From: Anaerolineaceae bacterium
Lineage (GTDB): Bacteria; Chloroflexota; Anaerolineae; Anaerolineales; Anaerolineaceae
Direction: 5' to 3'
DNA length: 58,654 nucleotides
Assembly: GCA_003524305.1 (NCBI GenBank)
Contig: DQHW01000042.1
Coordinates: 105,257-163,910 of the forward strand
A program made the translations under genes and the position numbers. The notes beneath the pieces were generated by a model. That model was not told the DNA's origin, ran no database searches, and was given only the letters and a program-made list of their open reading frames with translations. Positions 33,319 to 40,953 of the stretch are shown here, one piece after another. Numbering within the stretch: the first letter of the stretch is position 1; the number at the start of each line of letters is the position of its first letter.

Positions 33319-35454
33319 TTGATTTTAGATAAAGCGATACCAACAGGTTCGGTTAGTATAACATTGCCTCACACACAAGGGAAAATAGGGGTTTGGCTAA
33401 TTAGATTAGCGTATGTGGCTTTAGCTGCCAGTAGTATTGAAAGTTTAATCTCATCGTTTAGTGAACCCACATTGTTGCCCGCTTATATCAGCCTGGGCTT
33501 TCGATTCGCCGCCGCGGTTACCATCTTCGTCTTCGGAGAATATCTCTTAAAACACGAAAAACCAGTGCCAGCCACATTTCTAACGCTATCCACCGCTCTC
33601 ATCGCATTGTTTCTGATGGGATTGATCAGCCCAGTTCGCATTGCCTGGTTATTAGGCATTGTTTTCAGTTTAATCTTTTCTCTCATAGTTATCCAATTAA
33701 TACCAACAAAGTGGATGGGTTATGGAATTTTCGTCTCATTTGTAGGTGGTTCAATAATTTCAATAACTGATTTTTTCACGAAGTCAGTCCAGTTTCAGCT
33801 TGATTTCACCGATCCTCAAAACATTCTAATGATTTGTTTAGCCATTGGATTACTGGTTTTGTTGTTCACACGGTTTTTGAAATATCCTGTTACTGCCAAA
33901 TTAGTACTGGCAATTGCAGCAGTTACGGTTTTACTCTTAAATACTCTGGGTGTAATAATTACAACGATAATGCTCAATTCAACCATTGCAACTATTGAAG
34001 TAATTAACCTATTCGGTCAGTGGTACTTATTGGGTTCCGAAATTGCGATCATTTTATCTTCAGTGTCTGCGTTGTTTCTCGCTCAAATTTTTACAAAACC
34101 ATTGCTTGAAACTGTTGCCGTGGCGAAAATAATCGCCCAAGATGGAGACCTTTCCAAACGAACAACCATCTACTATCAGGATGAAATTGGCTTAATGTCA
34201 GAGTCATTTAACCAATTGGTCGGATCGTTAAGTGATATGGCCAATTTAGCCGAAGAGATCTCCACCGGAAATCTCACAGTTGAAGTAGAGCCAAAATCAG
34301 CAAATGATGATTTGGGTAAGGCCTTCAAAAAAATGATCGCCGGCCTGCGAGAGACTATCTCAAGTGTGGCTCTTAACGCCGCCGAACTCAATCAATCTGC
34401 CTCTGAACTCTCTGATGCTTCTATTCAAGCCAGATCTGCCACAGACCAGATCACCAATTCCATGCAGCAGTTGGCTGCCAGTTCTCAAGAACAAACATCG
34501 GTGGTTGCCACTACATCCAGTTCAGTTGAACAGATGGCTAAAGCCATCGAAGGTGTAGCCTTGGGCGCCCAGGAACAGAGTCAATCTGTATCAAAAGCCA
34601 CTGAGATCACTGACCAGATTAGCTCCGCCATCCGCCAAGTTGCCCAGAACGCTAATGCCGTTTCAATCGGTTCGGCCTCTGCAGCCGAAGCTGCCAAAAA
34701 AGGTTCGCAGACTGTAGAAATTACACTTTCAGGCATGCAGACCATCAAATCCAAGGTGGGAGCCGCTTCAGCAAAAATTGAAGAAATGGGCAAACGATCT
34801 CAAGAAATTGGCGCCATTGTTGAAACCATTGAAGACATTGCCTCTCAAACTAACCTGTTGGCACTCAATGCAGCTATCGAAGCAGCCCGCGCTGGTGAAC
34901 AAGGCAAGGGTTTCGCGGTTGTCGCAGACGAAGTCCGCAAACTGGCAGAGCGTTCTACGCTTGCAACCAAAGAGATCGGCTCCTTGATTAAAGGTATTCA
35001 GAACACCGTTTCAGATGCCGTCCAGGCCATGGAAGAAAGCTCATCCGAAGTCAATCAGGGTGTAGAAAACGCCAACCAGGCAGGTAAGGCTTTGACAGAC
35101 ATTTTGGATGCCACTGATGCCGTGAACAAACAAGCCGCCCTGGCTTCAGAAGCCACAGGCCGCATCGAATTGGCTTCTCAAGAATTGGTTACCGCCGTGG
35201 ATGCCGTCTCGCAAATTGTGGAACAAAACACCGCGGCCACTGAAGAGATGGCTGCCACTTCCAATGAAGTTGCCCAATCCATCGAACACATTTCAAGCGC
35301 TACCGAAGAAAACAACGCCGAAGTTGAGGAGGTCAGCGGCAGCACCGAAGAAATGAGCGCTCAGATCGCTGAAGTCACCGAGGCTGCTGTCTCACTCTCC
35401 AAAATGGCCAATGCCCTCGACCAGATCGTAGCACGATTTAAACTCAATAATTAG
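33319..35454 (+). CDS. MCP-like receptor with polytopic membrane domain (3 of 3)
   Basis: 711 residues with a TTG start (AGGTAGGT just upstream; no ATG fits). About eight membrane helices, tandem HAMP, signalling hairpin with the same tip sequence. Whole blocks in the 3' half agree with receptor 2 (for example TVEITLSGMQTIKSKVGAAS and VEEVSGSTEEMSAQIAEVTE). The membrane domain has diverged more. It has its own unit: a terminator precedes it and another follows. Confidence 0.85.
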   Translation: MILDKAIPTGSVSITLPHTQGKIGVWLIRLAYVALAASSIESLISSFSEPTLLPAYISLGFRFAAAVTIFVFGEYLLKHEKPVPATFLTLSTALIALFLMGLISPVRIAWLLGIVFSLIFSLIVIQLIPTKWMGYGIFVSFVGGSIISITDFFTKSVQFQLDFTDPQNILMICLAIGLLVLLFTRFLKYPVTAKLVLAIAAVTVLLLNTLGVIITTIMLNSTIATIEVINLFGQWYLLGSEIAIILSSVSALFLAQIFTKPLLETVAVAKIIAQDGDLSKRTTIYYQDEIGLMSESFNQLVGSLSDMANLAEEISTGNLTVEVEPKSANDDLGKAFKKMIAGLRETISSVALNAAELNQSASELSDASIQARSATDQITNSMQQLAASSQEQTSVVATTSSSVEQMAKAIEGVALGAQEQSQSVSKATEITDQISSAIRQVAQNANAVSIGSASAAEAAKKGSQTVEITLSGMQTIKSKVGAASAKIEEMGKRSQEIGAIVETIEDIASQTNLLALNAAIEAARAGEQGKGFAVVADEVRKLAERSTLATKEIGSLIKGIQNTVSDAVQAMEESSSEVNQGVENANQAGKALTDILDATDAVNKQAALASEATGRIELASQELVTAVDAVSQIVEQNTAATEEMAATSNEVAQSIEHISSATEENNAEVEEVSGSTEEMSAQIAEVTEAAVSLSKMANALDQIVARFKLNN

Positions 35455-35476
35455 CCAAATTTGTAATTCAATTTTG

Positions 35477-35519
35477 AAAGATCTTCCCTGACCGCTTAGT
35501 CAGGAAAGATCTTTTTTGA
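35477..35519 (+). terminator. Intrinsic terminator after MCP-like gene 3
   Basis: AAAGATCTTCCCTGAC pairs (one mismatch) with GTCAGGAAAGATCTTT across a 6-base loop, followed by TTT. Confidence 0.85.
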
Positions 35520-35586
35520 TATTCAGACCTAAAGGCTCTCCATTGTGCTAATATGTAGTAACAATTTATGTATTAATTTGGAGAAT

Positions 35587-36102
35587 ATGATGGCTGGTTT
35601 TGATTTTTTAACGGGTACCAAAAGACCTGCAGCAGGCACACCGGTGCTGCCCGCCCAGGGTGTGCGAGAACGATTGCTCGGACTTAACCGCCCCACGGCT
35701 CCATGGCAGATCATTGACGGCGCAACTGAAAAAGTGGATCTGATCGCAGAGTGGAGAATTGTAGACGCCCAATGGTTTGAGATATTTGCCAAAGCAGGAC
35801 TCAAGAAGGTATTTCGCATCTATATGAAACTGGATGAAGCTTCTCACGAACTGCGCGCCATGGACCGCGAATACAGCGTGGAGTGGTCAGCCGGCATCCC
35901 CAATCTAAGCCTGGCGGTCAGTTCTTTCAAGGGACAATCCACTTCGGTTGAGTTCGGTCAGGCATTCGGGTTCACAGAAACCTTGGCGCCAGGTCAGATT
36001 TACAAGTACAAATTCAACAGCAATGAGCTGAAAAAGCCAATTCAAGATACTGTTCTTGCCTGCGGATGGATATATAAAGGCGTCGCCTTCGGAAAGCTTT
36101 AA
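35587..36102 (+). CDS. Conserved protein of unknown function
   Basis: 171 residues from the ATG after GGAG (35580-35583); a second ATG follows directly. Rich in aromatic and beta-type stretches: KVDLIAEWRIVDAQWFEIF, VFRIYMKLDEASHELRAMDRE and SVEWSAGIPNLSLAVSSFKG. The N-terminus (FDFLTGTKRPAAGTPVLPA) is flexible. No signal peptide or membrane helix. I do not recognise the family. Confidence 0.7.
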   Translation: MMAGFDFLTGTKRPAAGTPVLPAQGVRERLLGLNRPTAPWQIIDGATEKVDLIAEWRIVDAQWFEIFAKAGLKKVFRIYMKLDEASHELRAMDREYSVEWSAGIPNLSLAVSSFKGQSTSVEFGQAFGFTETLAPGQIYKYKFNSNELKKPIQDTVLACGWIYKGVAFGKL

Positions 36103-36190
36103 AAAACTTGTTTCAAACAAAAAAAGGGGAGTAATGTAAAAAAAATGCATTAAGCGTTCATAACTTCATTCTTCAATCGCTAAAGTTTAA

Positions 36191-36226
36191 AAACAGTCCT
36201 CAAGTTAATCTTGAAGACTGTTTTTA
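36191..36226. terminator. Hairpin between convergent genes
   Basis: AAACAGTCCTCAAG - 5-base loop - CTTGAAGACTGTTT with one mismatch, flanked by A- and T-runs; usable from both strands. Confidence 0.7.
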
Positions 36227-36243
36227 AATTGTTTATGGTTAAG

Positions 36244-36798
36244 TTAATCGGGTTGATAGGTGAGCAGTACATTACCATTTTTAAAAGTTCGCGTGCTCAA
36301 CCATCGCAGCTTGATCTGGTGGTCCAGCCCTGCAAAGAGGGATTTTCCTGAGCCCAAAACTTGCGGATTCACCAACACACGGATTTCATCCAGCAACCCG
36401 GCTTGCAGCAAGGTGACCCCCAGGTCAGAACTGCCAAAAACGGCGATATCACCCCCCTCACTTTGTTTGAGGGTGATGACCTCACCAACTTCATTATGAT
36501 GAATAATGCGGGTGTTTTGCCACGATACTGTTTTGAGCGACTTGGAAAACACCAATTTGGGCAGGCTGTTCATACGCTCGGCTGTGATCGGGTCGGTCTG
36601 GATGGCGTAATCCGATGGCCAGAAGGCGGCCATCATTCCATAAGTTTTGCGGCCAAAGAGGATGGTATCTACAGTGCTCAACTGTTCTATGCTGAAACGT
36701 TCAAATTCCAGATCCACGTTGTGCCAGTCAAGTGATTGGCGCTCATCTTCAAAATAGCCATCCAACGAGGTGAGCATGAACAAAAATAGCTTGCGCAT
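36244..36798 (-). CDS. RibD C-terminal / dihydrofolate-reductase-like protein
   Basis: 184 residues from the ATG at 36798, eight bases after GGGAGGG. The frame is open further upstream, but that part overlaps the next gene. MRKLFLFMLTSLDGYFED is the normal start of the RibD_C/YyaP group; DTILFGRKTYGMMAAFWP, NSLPKLVFSKSLKTVSWQNT and GDIAVFGSSDLGVTLLQAGLLDEIRVLVNPQVLGSGKSLF complete the NADPH-binding reductase fold (quoted in parts). The substrate is unknown. It follows the DUF1761 gene by 16 bases and is probably co-transcribed with it. Confidence 0.88.
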   Translation of the reverse strand: MRKLFLFMLTSLDGYFEDERQSLDWHNVDLEFERFSIEQLSTVDTILFGRKTYGMMAAFWPSDYAIQTDPITAERMNSLPKLVFSKSLKTVSWQNTRIIHHNEVGEVITLKQSEGGDIAVFGSSDLGVTLLQAGLLDEIRVLVNPQVLGSGKSLFAGLDHQIKLRWLSTRTFKNGNVLLTYQPD

Positions 36799-36814
36799 TA
36801 GCATGCCCTCCCTG

Positions 36815-37240
36815 TTACCGCCACAATCCGAGCAGGGCGCCAAAGAGCACAAAATTAAGCAGATGATTGCCTGCTTCGATGAACCAGACCTTGAAAGGGA
36901 AACCCGCAAAAAGCTTGTTGGTCAAATTGGTGGGCGCCACGATCCCAAGCCAGAGCAGCGCACCGGTGAGAGCGCCTGTGGCAAGATTGACGCTGCCAAA
37001 TGCTTTTTCAACCACGTTGAGGATCACCGCCAGCGCTATCACTTGAAAGACCGATGTGAGGATGGTTAAAAACCAGATCAGCCCCATATTCTTGCCGCCG
37101 CCCGGCTGCACATCCCCTTTACCGATACCCTTCCACCACGCTGGGAAGAAGGTCTTGGGGTTATACCACAAGCCTCCGCTCATCATGCTGAGCACCACAC
37201 CCACTAAAACTGCCAGCCAATTAATTGAAAAAATGCTCAT
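36815..37240 (-). CDS. DUF1761-family membrane protein
   Basis: 141 residues from the ATG after TGAGGT; an in-frame TTG four codons earlier is less likely. Four membrane helices; INWLAVLVGVVLSMMSGGLWYNPKTFF near the start and WFIEAGNHLLNFVLFGALL at the end match DUF1761. Function unknown. Confidence 0.82.
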   Translation of the reverse strand: MSIFSINWLAVLVGVVLSMMSGGLWYNPKTFFPAWWKGIGKGDVQPGGGKNMGLIWFLTILTSVFQVIALAVILNVVEKAFGSVNLATGALTGALLWLGIVAPTNLTNKLFAGFPFKVWFIEAGNHLLNFVLFGALLGLWR

Positions 37241-37414
37241 TTTATACCTCAACTTCTATAATAGGACTAATTTTGTCCACATTATAGCATGCAGAAGGTG
37301 AGCAAAGCAAGTTACTCATAATTCCAAATGGATGAAGAGTAAATGGAGGGGTTTTACGAAATTGTAAAAAAGTATACAATTAAGTTATCCATCTATTGCA
37401 TCGAGGAGGGTCGG

Positions 37415-37813
37415 ATGAAGTTTAAAGTTACTTATAATGAAACCACCCAAATCATCGAAGCAAGAATTCAATGTGATTTCGATTGGAACCTGGTTGAACA
37501 TTTAGCGCCGGAAATTTGTAAATTTGTAAATCAGACCAATAGCGATTTGATTTTTCTAGATTTTCGAAAATCAAAAGTTGAAATGTCAACGATAAAGATC
37601 TATGAAACGCCGCGTAAAATCGCTGAAGAATTCGCCAAGACAGGGGTTGACATCAGGGAATTAAAAAGGGCAATTCTGATAAAACCCGGACAAAAAGATT
37701 TTGATTTTCTAGAAAGTGTTACTGTCAATAACGCCCAAATTTTTAGTCTGTTCTATGATGAAGAATCGGCTATCAAGTGGTTGGTGTCATTGCGCAAACC
37801 TAAGAACGGTTAG
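37415..37813 (+). CDS. Small STAS/SpoIIAA-like protein
   Basis: 132 residues from the ATG after GAGGAGG; an in-frame ATG at 37343 lacks a ribosome site. The pattern MKFKVTYNETTQIIEARIQCDFDWNLVEHL, then DLIFLDFRKSKVEMSTIKIYE, then KRAILIKPGQKDFDFLESV, is the strand-helix order of the STAS/SEC14 (SpoIIAA-like) fold (quoted in parts). Function unknown. It marks the left edge of the accessory zone and is more AT-rich than the flanking genes. Confidence 0.65.
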   Translation: MKFKVTYNETTQIIEARIQCDFDWNLVEHLAPEICKFVNQTNSDLIFLDFRKSKVEMSTIKIYETPRKIAEEFAKTGVDIRELKRAILIKPGQKDFDFLESVTVNNAQIFSLFYDEESAIKWLVSLRKPKNG

Positions 37814-37845
37814 GGATATTAATAACATTTTTGTTGGAAAAACAT

Positions 37846-37937
37846 TCAGCTCTTCTTCACCACAACCTTCAAACCTTCAGTGCCGACGACTTCCACCCGC
37901 TCATCCACCATGATCGAACTAGTCCCATCCGCCAGTC
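37846..37937 (-). pseudogene. Displaced nfeD 3'-end fragment (copy A)
   Basis: On the minus strand this reads LADGTSSIMVDERVEVVG, then TEGLKVVVKKS and a stop. That is the last 29 or so codons of the intact nfeD at 39529 (there AEGVDPIKVDERVEVVATEGLKVVVKKR, quoted as two blocks joined at VVA). It has no start of its own. It lies 14 bases past the stop of the small membrane protein gene, and the reading frame is preserved. Confidence 0.8.
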
Positions 37938-37951
37938 ACACAGAGTTGTGT

Positions 37952-38380
37952 TTACTCATATTTGATATTCTTGATTCTTCCTTTTCTTATAATTTTATTT
38001 ACAATAAGAAACCCCGAAAGAACCAGAACCACCAATAAAAGAATTGGAGCAGTTTTGCAGATTGTGCGTATTGTTGATAAACCAGATTCTTTTCGTTCAC
38101 CATACTCAGTAGCGATATTCCCTTGAATGTAGCTATAGCCCAACTCTCTACAAAATTGCTCAATGCTGTCATAGCGGCCATCCCATTCGTGCGACCCTGT
38201 TTCATTTTGAATCGTTTCACCGTAGTTGATGACCCATCCGGCAGGGAGCAGATATGAGGCATATTCATCCCCTCCCATGTAATAACCGCATTCTCTAGTC
38301 TCTGGATTATAGGCAATCCCTGGTGGCATGGGTGCTAACACACCGAAAAAGAAGGAAAAAATGATTATCGTGTTACTCAT
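37952..38380 (-). CDS. Small secreted/membrane protein, unknown function (cassette gene 1)
   Basis: 142 residues. An N-terminal signal-like segment (IIIFSFFFGVLAPMPPGIA) is followed by an extracytoplasmic part with three cysteines (RECGYYMGGDEYASYLLPAGW, IEQFCRELGYSYIQ, RTICK). A C-terminal membrane helix (ILLLVVLVLSGFLIV) with a basic tail KIIRKGRIK ends it. No family recognised. It is bracketed by two nfeD 3'-end fragments, one on each side. Confidence 0.65.
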   Translation of the reverse strand: MSNTIIIFSFFFGVLAPMPPGIAYNPETRECGYYMGGDEYASYLLPAGWVINYGETIQNETGSHEWDGRYDSIEQFCRELGYSYIQGNIATEYGERKESGLSTIRTICKTAPILLLVVLVLSGFLIVNKIIRKGRIKNIKYE

Positions 38381-38413
38381 CCATTTGCTCCTTTTAATGC
38401 TTATAAGTGGAAC

Positions 38414-38599
38414 TTATACTTTTTTAACCACCACCTTCAAACCTTCAGTCCCCACGACTTCAACCCGCTCATCCACCACGATCCGATCAACGCCCTCCGC
38501 CAGTTTCGTGGACCAACGCTCTCCCGCCAGTTGCATGATGCCGGTCGGATTGCTCTCGGTCACGCTCAATCCGCTGCGCCCCACCATCGGCAAATCCAC
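38414..38599 (-). pseudogene. Displaced nfeD 3'-end fragment (copy B), possibly still translated
   Basis: 61 codons beginning at a GTG that overlaps the TAG of the methyltransferase gene. From VGRSGLSVTE through NPTGI.QLAGERWS.KLAEGVD to EGLKVVVKK it matches the C-terminal OB-fold of the intact NfeD, with scattered substitutions. The frame is intact and coupled to the upstream gene, so a small OB-fold peptide could be made. It ends 33 bases before cassette gene 1. Confidence 0.82.
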
Positions 38600-39414
38600 T
38601 ATTCGTTGGAGTTGGTAATAGCTGGCATAACGGGCTTATTTGAAAGGCGTCCAATGATCAACTCAGTTTCTCCATTAACTTGCCATTGGCCGTGATTACT
38701 ATATTGGTCAAATATCTTCCTTGCCTCTGTTTCAAGCTTAGGATATTGGGGATGATCCTCGTCAGGCATAAACGAGGCAGTGGTCAATGAGCCAATAAAT
38801 CCTGTCCAATCTTGTTGGAACGTAAAAGGAAAAACAAAAGTATGGAAATCATCATTTCCAAAATAGTAGTGAACTGGCTTTTCTTTTAGGTGCTCATTTA
38901 CGACAGTGAAATCAGCGCCAAATTCTTCAGTCATCAAGCACCTCTCAGCTTCATCACGTTCGCTGTTTGTGCTTGTTCCATAGTTTCTTAATAAAACCAA
39001 CCATCCATCATCAACTAGGATTCGGATCATTTCCCGTCTGGCAGGCTCAGGATCAAACCAATGAATGGCTTGAGCAACCATAATTATATCCACTGAGTTA
39101 TTCGGTAAATTTGTGGCTTCTGCAGAACCCTCAATTATTGTAATAGAAGGGGAGACTCCTAGATTTCTTATTAGGATTTGTCGTAGTTCAAAATTTGGTT
39201 CAATTGCATAGATCTTTTGTGTGTTCGTTACAAAATGCCTGGTAAGAATACCTGTCCCAGCCCCAAGATCAGCAAATCTTGAATTACTGGACATCTGCGT
39301 CCTTTCAATAATTGCCTCAATGGCACTGGAAGAATAATCCCAGCGATACATTTCATACTTTTCTGCTTTCGTAGAATAAACCGTCTTGGTGTCCATTACT
39401 CTTCTATCCTTCAT
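38599..39414 (-). CDS. Class I SAM-dependent methyltransferase (cassette gene 2)
   Basis: 271 residues. Motif I is FADLGAGTGILTRHF (about residue 47), the acidic end of strand 2 is IYAIEPNFELRQI, motif III-like EGSAEATNLPNNSVDIIMVAQAIHWFDP (in parts) is typical of Methyltransf_11 proteins, and WLVLLRNYG follows. The acceptor is unknown. The ATG at 39414 has little ribosome site; MDTKTVYS six codons later (39396) is a real alternative. It is inserted between nfeD and a copy of the nfeD 3' end. Confidence 0.85.
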   Translation of the reverse strand: MKDRRVMDTKTVYSTKAEKYEMYRWDYSSSAIEAIIERTQMSSNSRFADLGAGTGILTRHFVTNTQKIYAIEPNFELRQILIRNLGVSPSITIIEGSAEATNLPNNSVDIIMVAQAIHWFDPEPARREMIRILVDDGWLVLLRNYGTSTNSERDEAERCLMTEEFGADFTVVNEHLKEKPVHYYFGNDDFHTFVFPFTFQQDWTGFIGSLTTASFMPDEDHPQYPKLETEARKIFDQYSNHGQWQVNGETELIIGRLSNKPVMPAITNSNE

Positions 39415-39528
39415 CGAGGTTGTACCAGCAAACTATTGGATAAATTGAAGATAATCTGGAATACTAACCGATTTGATATATTAACCAGAATAAATCAATG
39501 AGTATTTCATTGAACAAACAATCGAAGC

Positions 39529-40854
39529 CTACCGCTTCTTCACCACAACCTTCAAACCTTCAGTCGCTACGACTTCAACCCGTTCATCCACCTTGATGGG
39601 ATCCACGCCCTCCGCCAGTTTCGCGGACCAACGCTCACCCGCCAGTTGCACGATGCCGGTCGGGTTGATCTCGGTCACGCTCAATCCGCTGCGCCCCACC
39701 AGCGCGGATTGCCCGGTTATGACAGGCGTTTTCATGGCGCGGACAGCGATCATGACAACAATAAAGAAGCTCACCCCGATGAACACTCCCATGCCCACCA
39801 CCAGCGGCACTGAGACGCGCCCAAAAACTGGGGTTTGAGCTGAGTTAAACAACACCAATGCTCCGCTAATAAAGGTTCCAACACCTGCAATAGTCAACGC
39901 ACCATGCGTAGGCGCTTTGATATCCAAAATAAACAGGATAAAAGAGATGCCAATCAGTACCAGACCAAACCAGTTGACCGGCAGAATACCCAAGCCATAG
40001 CCCGCCAACGCCAGCAGGATGGCGCCAAAAAAGCCAGCTACCCAACCGCCGGGATGCGAAAGTTCGATCAGGATGGCCTGTACACCTAGCGACAATAATA
40101 CAAAAACGATATTGGGGTTTACCAGCGTTCCTACCAGGTTCTCTATAAACGATGCTTTCACCACAACCAGTTGAGCATTGGCAGTGTGCATCACCACTTT
40201 GGTACCATCCAAAATAAAAGTCTGCCCATTGATTTGGGCGAGTAAATCGTTCACATCTGAAGCAATAAAATCGACCAAATTGACCGCCAGGGCTTCATTG
40301 GCGCTGGCCGCTTTGGCATCCTGAATGGATGATTCTGCCAGGGCAACCGCATCCTCACCGCGGCGTTCTGCCAAGGCGCGCACGCTGGCCTTGAGAATTT
40401 CCTTGGTTTTCGTCTCCATGGTGGCTTCGATGTCTTCACCCTGCGACCCTACCGGGCTGGCTGCGCCAATCACCGAACCAGGGCTCATGGCGGCATAATC
40501 CCCGGCGAGGACGAGCAGTGTGCCGGCTGACGCGGCCATCGCACCCTGCGGAGAGACATATACGGCCACAGACACCGGGCTGGCTAAAATCTGCTGCACG
40601 AGATTGTTCATCAATTCAACCGAACCGCCGGGTGTGTTGAGTTCGACTACGATCAACTCCGCGTCGAGGTTGACAGCCTGGTCAATGCCGCGCTGTAGAT
40701 ACGTCCGCCAAACAGGGGTCAGTGGTCCGTTGAAGTTCATTGAGATTACCACAGTCGCATCCGACTGGGCGGTGACGGGATTTGATGAAAAGGGGATGAA
40801 TGACAACGCTAGTAGCGTAAATAGGAGAATTTTGAGGGTTCGTTTTGTAATCAT
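39529..40854 (-). CDS. nfeD: NfeD-family membrane serine protease (long form)
   Basis: 441 residues from the ATG at 40854; GTG two codons upstream is the other option. Signal peptide (about 1-30). A ClpP-like serine protease domain has LNTPGGSVELMNNLV and the active Ser in AMAASAGTLLVLAGDYAAMSPGS, with the Lys of the dyad in TKEILKASVRALAERR (first two quoted in parts). Four to five membrane helices follow (about 240-370), and then a C-terminal OB-fold (VGRSGLSVTEINPTGIVQLAGERW, in parts). The usual partner, a stomatin/SPFH gene, is not adjacent. Its 3' end exists twice more downstream (37846, 38414). Confidence 0.9.
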   Translation of the reverse strand: MITKRTLKILLFTLLALSFIPFSSNPVTAQSDATVVISMNFNGPLTPVWRTYLQRGIDQAVNLDAELIVVELNTPGGSVELMNNLVQQILASPVSVAVYVSPQGAMAASAGTLLVLAGDYAAMSPGSVIGAASPVGSQGEDIEATMETKTKEILKASVRALAERRGEDAVALAESSIQDAKAASANEALAVNLVDFIASDVNDLLAQINGQTFILDGTKVVMHTANAQLVVVKASFIENLVGTLVNPNIVFVLLSLGVQAILIELSHPGGWVAGFFGAILLALAGYGLGILPVNWFGLVLIGISFILFILDIKAPTHGALTIAGVGTFISGALVLFNSAQTPVFGRVSVPLVVGMGVFIGVSFFIVVMIAVRAMKTPVITGQSALVGRSGLSVTEINPTGIVQLAGERWSAKLAEGVDPIKVDERVEVVATEGLKVVVKKR

Positions 40855-40860
40855 AAACAC

Positions 40861-40918
40861 ATTATAGCAAATTCAGTAATCAGTAATTAGGGATTAGGGA
40901 TTAGGGATTAGGGATTAG
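40861..40918. repeat. Heptamer tandem repeat with G-quadruplex pattern, next to the nfeD promoter
   Basis: Four GGG runs at 40890, 40897, 40904 and 40911 on the plus strand, each separated by ATTA: an exact 7-base ATTAGGG repeat and a regular (G3N4) quadruplex pattern. On the minus strand TATAAT (40866-40861) lies directly before nfeD; its ATG at 40854 is six bases after the -10 box. The repeat starts where the -35 box would be (TAATTA). Confidence 0.7.
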
Positions 40919-40953
40919 TAATCAGGAACCAATTCTTTTTATTTCGAAAATGA

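Noticed and set aside
28675..35454. Chemotaxis operon
   Set aside because: Three receptors are present, but no cheA, cheW, cheY, cheR or cheB gene is in the window, and terminators separate the receptor genes.
40886..40918. Regular short repeats that could suggest a CRISPR array
   Set aside because: The period is only 7 bases with no unique spacers and no cas gene nearby; it is a simple tandem repeat.
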